9,968 nt of DNA from JBCCZC01 sp039188505 (GTDB lineage Bacteria; Pseudomonadota; Gammaproteobacteria; Xanthomonadales; SZUA-38), in assembly GCA_039188505.1 (NCBI GenBank), contig JBCCZC010000196.1, positions 1-9,968 on the forward strand. Direction: 5' to 3'. A program made the position numbers and the translations under genes. This document shows positions 1 through 8,200 of this stretch, in pieces; the stretch's first letter is position 1, and each line of letters opens with the position of its first letter. Below the pieces are notes generated by a model. The model saw only the letters and a list, made by a program, of their open reading frames with translations, was not told where the DNA came from and made no database searches.

Positions 1-1763
1 CTCACGAACGCGCCGTCGTCGGTACCGAGCCAGAGTTCGCCTGCGGCCGTTTCCATCAACCCATAGACCGGGCGAGGCATCGTCTTGCCCCCGAGCTCGC
101 CGGGAACCAGGCGATCGCCGGCCATCCTCATCAGACCACCGCCGGTCCCGACCCAGACCGCGCCATTGCGGTCCTCGAGGACGGCATAGAGCAGGTTAGT
201 CTCGCGTTCCGCCGATGCGACGAGCCGGGGAGCAGCATCCGGTTCGATCACCACGAGGCCTGCTGCGGTCGCCGCGAAGATCCGTCCGGAATGTCCGACG
301 GAAACCCGTCGGATAGCGCTGGCCGGCCCCGGCAGGTCTACGGCCACGAAGTCGTCCGTGCCGGCGCGCCGCTGCCAGAGGCGCCGGTCGCTGACTGCCC
401 ACTGCGTCCCGGCTTGATCCAAGGCGATCGAGGTCACGGCGCCGGCCAGCCCGTTTGCGTCCCCCTCCCAGAGGACCTGTCCATCGACCCAGCGGCCGAG
501 ACCCAGGTCGACGGCGGCCAGGAGCGCAGTGCCGTCGGGCGCGCCAGCAATCTCCATGATCCGATGGCGACCGGCATTGCCCTCGAGCGGCATCGGGAAG
601 CGGAGGGTCTGGAGCGCGTCACCGTCCAGCAGCGTGACGCCGCTGTTGTGTCCGAGCAGCAGCCGGTCCGGCCCGAGCGGTTCCACGGCGGTCACCTCGT
701 CCTCGACGAGTCCGTTGCCGGCGTTCCAGGTCTGGAAGCGAAAGCTGACGCGGCTGAGCCCGCGCGCACCGCCAACCCAGAAGTTGCCGAGGGCGTCGAC
801 GTGAAGGGCAGTGACGCCGTCGGCTGCAAGGCCATCCGCCAGACCGAGGCGCTGCACGGTCCGTGCCGGCGCGTTGAAGGTGAACAGGCCAAGCTGATTG
901 CCGAACAGGATCCGGGTCGACGCGCTGCCTGCGACGGCGGCGATCAGCTCCGCACCGGCGGACTCGGGCAGCGTCACGGACGCCAGCGCCGTCGCCGTGT
1001 CGTTCGAAGCTACGGTCCAGAGCCGGCCGCCGCCGATGGCGAGCAGGTCACCCGACGCGTCGTCGAGGCCGAGGGCAAGGACGTCGGTGCCCGCCAGTTC
1101 ACGGACGCCCTGCCAGCGTGCGCCGTCGAACCGGTAGAGGCCCGTTCCGGTCGCGACGGCGACGGCCTGCCCGACCGCTGCGAGAGCTCGAATCTTGGTC
1201 GCTCCAGCTGGGGCTCTGGTGGGGGTCCAGCCGTCGTCATCGACCCAGAGGCCGTGCTGACGCGTTGCCACCACGAGCCGATCGCCCAGGACCGCCAGGT
1301 CCACGAACTCCGCGTCCGCCGGCACCTCGATCTCCGGCCGCAGGTAGGCGCCAGCTGCGTCGCTTGGATGCCAGCGGAACAGACGAAACGGCGGCCATCG
1401 GGGCAGGGCCCAGACCGTACCGTCTCGCGTGTGCGTCACGGCGACAAATGCCTTGGGTTCCTCTCCAACGGGCAGCGGGTCGGTGAAGTCGATGCCGTCG
1501 TAGCTGCGAAGCCCGGTCCGCGTGGCAACCAGCAGCCGGCCGCTCGGGTGGGGCGAGAGATCGCGAAGCTGGGCGCTGCCAAGCTGTTCCGGTGCAACGT
1601 AGGTCCGGACGCCGTACTGCTGCCCATGGGCCATTCCGGCGGCGAGCCAGGCACCCAGCATGCTGAGGCAGATGCGTCGCACGCGCCGCCCCCAGCGGCG
1701 CTTCGCCTTGTCGGACCCCGGATTGCGCACGAGCAGGACCGTCTCATTGAACGGGGCGAGCAT
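1..1763 (-). CDS. Two-component-regulator-propeller sensor protein, N-terminal part (gene continues past the left edge)
   Basis: An open minus-strand frame of 587 codons runs from ATG at 1763 off the left edge. An in-frame TGA at 1790-1788 leaves this ATG as the first start; GTG at 1730 (V12) is a possible alternative. Residues 1-30 form a long basic n-region (KRRWGRRVRR at 21-30). A hydrophobic core at 31-44 and an AHG/QQ junction near residue 47 suggest a Sec signal peptide or uncleaved anchor. The rest is beta-propeller. Propeller signatures are clear at 318-339 (HVDALGNFWVGGARGLSRV), 526-547 (EDRNGAVWVGTGGGLMRM) and 567-587 (ETAAGELWLGTDDGAFV), with weaker blades at about 107-130 and 200-215. 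In this family (two-component regulator propeller) the periplasmic propeller is normally followed by a Y_Y_Y domain, a membrane helix and a histidine kinase, GGDEF or HTH output. That output lies outside the window, so kinase versus cyclase cannot be decided. No convincing ribosome binding site precedes the ATG. Confidence 0.86.
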   Translation of the reverse strand, partial: MLAPFNETVLLVRNPGSDKAKRRWGRRVRRICLSMLGAWLAAGMAHGQQYGVRTYVAPEQLGSAQLRDLSPHPSGRLLVATRTGLRSYDGIDFTDPLPVGEEPKAFVAVTHTRDGTVWALPRWPPFRLFRWHPSDAAGAYLRPEIEVPADAEFVDLAVLGDRLVVATRQHGLWVDDDGWTPTRAPAGATKIRALAAVGQAVAVATGTGLYRFDGARWQGVRELAGTDVLALGLDDASGDLLAIGGGRLWTVASNDTATALASVTLPESAGAELIAAVAGSASTRILFGNQLGLFTFNAPARTVQRLGLADGLAADGVTALHVDALGNFWVGGARGLSRVSFRFQTWNAGNGLVEDEVTAVEPLGPDRLLLGHNSGVTLLDGDALQTLRFPMPLEGNAGRHRIMEIAGAPDGTALLAAVDLGLGRWVDGQVLWEGDANGLAGAVTSIALDQAGTQWAVSDRRLWQRRAGTDDFVAVDLPGPASAIRRVSVGHSGRIFAATAAGLVVIEPDAAPRLVASAERETNLLYAVLEDRNGAVWVGTGGGLMRMAGDRLVPGELGGKTMPRPVYGLMETAAGELWLGTDDGAFV

Positions 1764-2042
1764 GCCATAGCCGGATGTGAACGTCCGTCAAGTCGCCCGC
1801 ACGGCAACGCGAAGGACAAGTCGTTGACCGTTCATGGCAAGCGTCGGGGGGGCAAGGCATCCGAGGATCCGGTCCATCGATCAGGACAATGGTGCGCGGG
1901 ATCATTCCGGGACGCGGTGGTCCTAGCTACCTCCGCCGGGTGGCGCATCGCCGCCGGCGCCGCGGGTTGGGCCCGTATGGAACTCAACGGGTTGCAACGA
2001 TTGTTTAAGGTGCGACCAGGGTACCGTTGCGGGTCGGTGCGA

Positions 2043-2048
2043 TATACT
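2043..2048 (+). promoter_or_regulatory. Candidate -10 element (TATACT) for the giant gene
   Basis: TATACT matches the sigma70 -10 consensus at five of six positions and lies 62 bases before the ATG at 2111, implying a leader of about 55 nt. There is no good -35 box at 16-18 bp spacing (the sequence there is around GGTACC), and TTGCGG at 2027-2032 is too close. The call rests on the -10 match and position alone. Confidence 0.27.
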
Positions 2049-2100
2049 CCAGAAGTCCACAGGCTCGCCCCAGGGATGGCGTGCGCAGCAGTGCTAACTC

Positions 2101-2106
2101 GAGAGA
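2101..2106 (+). promoter_or_regulatory. Weak ribosome binding site before the ATG at 2111
   Basis: GAGAGA lies four bases before the ATG at 2111 and is only a partial Shine-Dalgarno match. The frame upstream is open back to TAA at 2006-2008, with GTG at 2081 and TTG at 2027 as other possible starts. ATG 2111 is preferred because it begins directly with a well-formed signal peptide. Confidence 0.35.
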
Positions 2107-2110
2107 CGAC

Positions 2111-2218
2111 ATGATCAAGTTGAACAAGAGCGTCAACCGTAAGCTTCGTTTGGGGAGCCTGGTGGCAAGCGCCTTCCTCCTGCATGGTGCGCTGCTGAAT
2201 GATGTGCACGCGCAGGCG
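2111..2218 (+). other. Signal peptide of the giant protein (residues 1-36)
   Basis: The first 14 residues are basic (K3, K6, R10, K11, R13). A hydrophobic stretch follows (LVASAFLLHGALL, 17-29), then A34-Q35-A36 as a -3/-1 signal peptidase I site. No lipobox cysteine is present, so export by Sec to the periplasm and onward is the likely route. Confidence 0.85.
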
Positions 2219-5200
2219 GCGGCTGGCTACACCGAGTATTTCATTCCGGGCGATGAGTTCCAGATCCGGGAAATCCTCGGCGATCTCGACAATGATTTGC
2301 GGGCCGACCAGCCGGGCGTCGCCATCATCGGCGTCAGCGCGTGGGCGGACGATACGACGCTCTTCTACGACCACTGGGAAGACGGCTACGAGTTCGACCC
2401 GCTGAACCCGGGCAATTCGGCCGACGAGATCATCCAGCTGCGGTCGACCAATGATGATCCGGCGATCCCGACCTGCACGGAAGAAGAGACGATCGAAAGC
2501 TTCGACGCGCCGATCTGCGAGACCACGGACCCCTTCCACATCTTCGATAGCGCCGACATTCCCCGGGCGGATCGCGACGCGCTGCCAGATCCCCTGACCA
2601 ACGGCTGCGCGTCGGCGGAAGCCGGCAACGGCTTCTGCTACGACGGCCGCGATCGGATCTTCGTTGCGGGCGGGGCGACGACCATGAGCCGGGCCACGTG
2701 GATCAGTGGCATCACCGGCACCGGCGATGACGACAACCTGGATCCGGGCACCTTCCAGGCGCTGGCGTGGGAGGTCTATCCCGTCCGGCCACAGCTCACT
2801 ACCTATATCCTGCCGTTCGGTGAGGATCTCTTCGCGGATGAGGGGTTCGCGGATTTCGAGCGCGTCTTCGCGCTGGTGCAGGCCACCGCGGACGACACGA
2901 CCGTTCAGATCGATTTCAACAACGACGGTGTCTTCGACCTAGCCGACTTCGACCGCGACGGTACCTGCGAAGCGAGCTTCGTGCTGCCCGCCGGCGGATC
3001 GCTGCTTCTTGACAACGCAACAGACGGTTTCGCGGCCGCACCCGACGTTGCCTGTAACCCCTCGCCGCTGGGTGAGAATGCCGGCCTGAACACGGGCACG
3101 CGGATCGTCGGCACCGAGACGCTCCAGGTGCAGTACGTCATCGGCGACGATGGCTCAACTTACGAGCTGCGCGGCTTCAGCGCCTTTCCCCGGGGGCTCT
3201 GGGACACCTCCTACTATGCACCGGTCGGCAGCTACACGGATGACACTGACGTCTTTCTCCACAACCCGCATGCCACTACGCTGACCGTCAGCTACGAGAC
3301 CGGTGCCGGCACCGGCACCATCGACGTTCCCGCTGGCGAAACCGTGTCCTTCGAGGAAGAGACAGGCGCCTTCCTGCCCGATTTTTCAGCCGCCTTCTTC
3401 GAGGCGCCGGAGGTCTTCTGGGGCGTATCGACGATCGACACGGGCGGGCAGATCTTCGACTGGGGCTACGCGCTGACGCCGTCGCGATTCCTGCGCGAGG
3501 AGCACCGCCTCGGCTGGGCGCCGACCACGTCCAACACGCCGCTCCTGGACCCACTCAACACCTGTCCGCCGGGCACCAACAGTGAGGCCAGCGGACTCTT
3601 CATCGCCGCCGCGCAGGGCAACACGACGCTGTTCGTGGACCTGAACGACGACGGTGTTTTCGACGAGACCTTCTCACTTGATCTGCTCGATTCACAGTTC
3701 ATCGAAGACAACTTCAACGCCGACCTGTCCAACACGCGGCTCTATGCGACCGGCCAGTTCGTCGGCGCCTGGGGACAGAATCCCGAGCGCAGCTTCGGTG
3801 GCGACTGTTCGGCGCTGGACATGGGCTACACGATCCTGCCCAACTCCGACATCCTCGACGCGGTCCTGTCCCTGAGCAAGACGTCCAACCCGCCGCTGCT
3901 GGCGCTGAACGCCAGCGACACCACCGAGTTCACGTTGACGGCGTCGACCGGCGACTTCGACGTGCGCCAGCTGATTTTCACCGACACCCTGCCTGGTGGC
4001 TTCGACTACCAGGAAAACCAGACCGTCATCACGTTGCCGGACGGCAGCACGATCACCGGGGCACTGGCCGAACCGACGTCCGTCACGGGCACGATCGCTG
4101 GCGGCCAGACGCTGGTCTGGAACATGAACTCCCTGCCCAACGGCTCCGTGCTAACCGGCAACGGCGACCTGATCGAGAACGAGACGGTGATCATCACCTT
4201 CACGACCCAGGACACGATCGGAACCCGCACCGACGGCGAGATCGCCATCAACGAGGCCGAGACCTGTGGTGAACGGGTGGTCGGCTCGGGGCCGAGCGAG
4301 GTAACCCAGACCTTCTGCTCCACCGACTTCGAGATCGTCATCTTCAGCAACTTCGAGAATGCCATCGTCAAGACGTCCAGCGTCGCCGAAGACGTTCCGC
4401 TGTCACCGGGCGACCTCTTCGACTACACGGTCACGGTTTCGAACACCGGCGCTGGCGACCTCGACCAGGTGACGCTCTTCGATCCGCTGCCCGACGAGGT
4501 GACCTTCGTCGGACCGGTCTCGGTTGTCGGTACCTGCGATGTGCCGGTGTTCTCGACGATCAACGTCCGTGATGAGTTCGTTACTGCTGATTCCTACACG
4601 CAGAACACCGGTTCGGATAACTGGGACGCCGCCTGGGCCGAAGTCAACGACTTCGGCGGCGCCGGCGGCGGCGGTATCGAAGTCAACGGGGGCAGCGATG
4701 GCGGCCAGGTCGCCAACAATGCAATTCGCTTCGACACCGAGGCTAATGCCGGTGATAGCATCAGCCGGACGTGGACGTTCCCGCAGACGCCGTCGGATCA
4801 GCTGACCATCAGCTTCGATTTCTTCGAGACGAATGTCGAGGGCAACGACGACATCTTCGTCCAGTACAGCGACGATGACGGCGCCAGCTTCCTTCCCCTC
4901 CAGGCGCTCGATGGCGACAGCACCGAAGGGAACTACTCGTTCACGATCCCCTGGGATCCGGCCGATACCGAAGTGGTGTTTCGGATTTTTCTCGAAGACG
5001 AACTCGAGGGCGACGACTTCTTCTTCTTCGACAATATCGACATCTCCTTCCAGGCCCAGACCGGGACCAACTCGCAGGCGCCGGCGATCGAGGATCCGCC
5101 CAATATCCTGCGGACGGAAGCGAACTGCACGCTGGCCCAGGGCAACGACCTGGTGTTCACCATCCCCGTCCAGGTCAATGACCCGCTGCCGGTCGACACC

Positions 5201-8200
5201 AACGAGATCATCAACGAGGCCTCGACCAACGCGGCCCAGCTGCCCATCCAGAAGTTCGACGACGCGCGCAACATCGTCATCAATCCGTCGGCTCAGACGG
5301 CTGTCGTCGGCGATACGGTCTGGATCGATTTCAACGACAACGGCGTCAAGGACATCGGCGAGCCCGGTATCGCCGGCGTGACCGTCGAGCTCAAGGACTT
5401 CTTCGGCACCCCGATTCGAACCGCGACGACCGACGCGGCCGGACGCTACCTGTTCACCGGCGTGCCGATCGATCGCGGCTACTACGTCGAGGTGGCCGCG
5501 GGCATCCCGGCAGGCCTCGTCCAGACCGACCTGACCAGCCCGGCTCCGCCGCTGCCGAAGGATCGGACGCCCGAGTTCGATCTCTTCAACGACGCGTCCC
5601 TGGGTAGCAACCGGGACGAGTTCTCCGGGGCCCCGAATGGATCGAACGGATCGGTGGCTTGGTCCACGTCCTGGGTCGAGGCAGGCGATGCCAATGGTGA
5701 GATCAACATCACCGGCGGCCAGCTCGAGCTCAACAGCGATAACAACGGCGACAACGCCACGATCACGCGTACGCTCTCGCCGCCCGCGGACGTGACGAAT
5801 GCGGTGCTGACCTTCGACTACGACGTGGATAACCCTGCGGGCGTCGAGTACGAGCCCGAAGACGAGATCTTCCTCGAGATCAGTAGCGACGGCGGGAGCA
5901 ATTTCACGATCCTCGACGCCTTCTCGAGTGGTGAACTGGACGACGATGATAACGGCAACGGTCCGTTCAGCTATTCGCGGGACATCTCGAATTTCCTGAC
6001 CGCGTCGGATACCCAGATCCGCTTCCGCGTTGTCGAGCACAACGGCGGCACCGAGGTGTTCGTCGTGGACAACGTCGACATCGCGTACACCGAGGCAACG
6101 CCGATCCTGACCTTCCTCGACGCCGATCTCGGCTATCTGCCGGACATGGGGTCGGCGATCATCGGTGATCGCGTGTGGAGCGATGACGACGATAACGGTG
6201 TCCAGGATCTGGGCGAGCCCGGCATTGCCGGCATCGAGGTGCAACTCTACGAGGACACGAACGGCGACGGGGTCATCAACGACGGCGCGACGCCCGTCAC
6301 GACGACCACGGGCGTCAATGGCGCGTACAGCTTCACGGTGATGATCGATACGCTCGGCAATCCGGAACCTGACTACATCATTCTCGTGGATGGTGGCCAG
6401 ACGATCGATGACCCGGGTGGCGGTACCGACACGTTGTCGAACATCTACAGCTTCACGACGACGAACGAGTACGCGGTCCCGGTCTTCGACGGTGCGAGCT
6501 TCCTGACCGCCGATGTGGGCCTCCTCCAGGTCGCGACCGGTACGACGTTTGATATCACCGACCGCGTCTGGTTCGACTTCGACAACGACGAGAACGATGA
6601 TGACAATCCGCCGGCCGGCAGCGATGGCAACGGCAACGACAATGCCGAAGCCGGTATCGACGGCGTCACCGTGGAACTACTCAACCAGAGCGGCTTCGTC
6701 GTCGCCACGACGCTGACCGCCGCTGACGGCACCTTCAGCTTCAACGGCGTTCCCGGTGGGCAGCGCTACAGCTGGCGCATCACCGACCAGACGGGGGTCC
6801 TATTCACGGACTACTTCGGCACGACGACGCCGGCGCAGAACCGCATCTACGACATGCCGACGGCGCTGACCGGTGATCTCGACTTCACGGACGAGATCGA
6901 TGCGGATGGGGACGGGCAGACTGATCCGAACTTCGGGTTCGATATCACCCGAAGCATCGGCGATACGGTCTATCGTGACGTGAGTTGCGTCAGTCCGCCG
7001 GCCAATTGCGGCACGCAAGACGCCGGTGAGCCGGGTATTGCCGGCGTCACCGTCAACCTCTACTCGGACGCCAACGGCGATGGTCAGATCAACGGCGCCG
7101 ACGCGGTCGTCGGCACGCAGCTGACGGATTTCTTCGGCAACTATCTGTTCTCTGGACTCGATCCCGGCGACTACATCGTGAGCATCGACACGCCGCCGGT
7201 CGATCTGATCTACGTGGAGGAGTCCGACCCGGACCAGGGCGATGCAACCTTCGATTCCGACGGCAACGGCGACTCCGATGACAATTCCGCCGGGCAGCAG
7301 CGCGCGGTCGAACTCGTCGGCGACGAGAATATCGACACCGTGGACTTCGGCTACCGCGCCGAGTCTGCAAGAGATCTGGCCGGCCGCGTCTGGAACGACG
7401 TCAACGGCGACGGCGTCCAGGATGCTCCGGCCACCGAGCCGGGCTTCGAGAACGTCACGATGGCGCTCTACGCCGACGACGGCAACGACACCTTCGGTCC
7501 CGAAGACACGCTGGTCGCGACGACGACGACCAACGACACCGGCAACTACGCCTTCAACGGCGTGGATCAGGACGAGACCTATCACGTGCTGGGCACCGAT
7601 CAGAACGGCGTCCTTGTCGGCTTCGAGATCACCTTCGAGCGCACGGAAGGGACGTCCGAGCCCTTCAACGGGCAGGAGCTCATTCCCGACAGCGTCAACG
7701 ACATCACCGATATCGACTTCGGTCTGCGTCAGCTGGTGACGCCGCTGCCGATCACGCTTGCCAGCGTTCATGCGCAGACGACCGGCGGCGGGCTGCTCGT
7801 GGAATGGACGACGGCGACGGAAACACGCAACGCCGGCTTCCACCTCTACGGTCGCCGCTTCGGCGAGCGCGAATGGCGCCAGCTGACGGACGAGATCGTG
7901 CCGTCCAAGGTCATCGACTCGCTGGAGCCCCAACGCTACGCGGTCAAGCTCAATTCGGCCCAGATCGACGAACTCGTCGTCGAGGACTGGTCCACGACGG
8001 GCAAGACCCAGCGTCACGGCCCCTTCCGGCTGAATCATCCCCACGGCTTCGATGCCGTGACCCACGCCAAGTCCATCGACTGGAAGTCGATCCGCGCGGA
8101 GAACGCCAAGTCCATGGCCAAGCGCGATGCGGAGCGGCGTGCGAAGGGGATTGCGAAGGGGATTGCGAAGGGCGGCGTGGCCGACGCCCTGCTATGGGTT

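Larger units (their letters stand above)
1764..2110. promoter_or_regulatory. Divergent intergenic region between the sensor gene and the giant secreted-protein gene
   Basis: These 347 bases separate two outward-facing genes and must carry both 5' regions unless transcription starts further inside a neighbour. I see no small ORF with a good start context, no RNA gene and no terminator-like hairpin with a T-run. It contains a GC-rich patch with the short palindrome CGGCGCCG at 1955-1962, an A/T-richer patch near 1992-2008, and a candidate -10 element at 2043-2048. No operator with long dyad symmetry was recognised. Confidence 0.6.
2228..3862 (+). other. Beta-rich N-terminal region of unassigned family (residues 40-584)
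   Basis: I do not recognise a definite family. The region begins with YTEYFIPGDEFQIREI and contains FYDHWEDGYEFDPLNPG, then three related beta units (2867-3151, 3242-3439, 3593-3784). These resemble, loosely, the repeating strand pattern of IgGFc-binding-type domains (a TADDTTVxID-like strand, a V-x-A-G-x-x strand, then GTRI or WGQ-type strands). DFNNDGVFD at 268 and DLNDDGVFD at 510 are probable metal-binding loops. Several cysteines (for example in the CTEEET, CETTD and NGCAS contexts) could form disulfides after export. The position, just after the signal peptide, would suit a ligand-binding head or a cap. Confidence 0.5.

Noticed and set aside
1764..1791. Minus-strand promoter-like pair: TTGACG (1791-1786) and TATGGC (1769-1764), spacing 16 bp
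   Set aside because: The -10 is poor and would abut the ATG at 1763, leaving no leader. It would only make sense if translation began at GTG 1730 or later, for which evidence is weak.
1951..1966. GC-rich palindromic patch (CGGCGCCG) as a terminator or operator
   Set aside because: The arms are very short, no T-run follows, and such patches are expected by chance at this GC content. The divergent gene layout also gives no reason for a terminator here.
291..2114. Long plus-strand open frame (607 codons) opposite the sensor gene
   Set aside because: Its translation shows no recognisable domain and is rich in R, G, A and P as expected of an antisense frame. The minus strand carries clear propeller blade motifs in an open frame over the same bases.
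1832..2539. Minus-strand open frame (235 codons) spanning the intergenic region and start of the giant gene
   Set aside because: It would cover the signal peptide region of the plus-strand gene, has no recognisable motif and has no good ribosome binding site.
4403..6244. Long minus-strand open frame (613 codons) under the repeat stalk
   Set aside because: It is the mirror of the GAC/GTC/ATC-rich codons of the giant gene. The product is a low-complexity V/I/D/R/E string without domain signatures, while the plus strand reads continuous DUF11 and SdrD-B motifs.
6800..8065. Long minus-strand open frame (421 codons)
   Set aside because: Same antisense effect over SdrD-B domains 3-5 and the FnIII-like domain; no start context and no family features.
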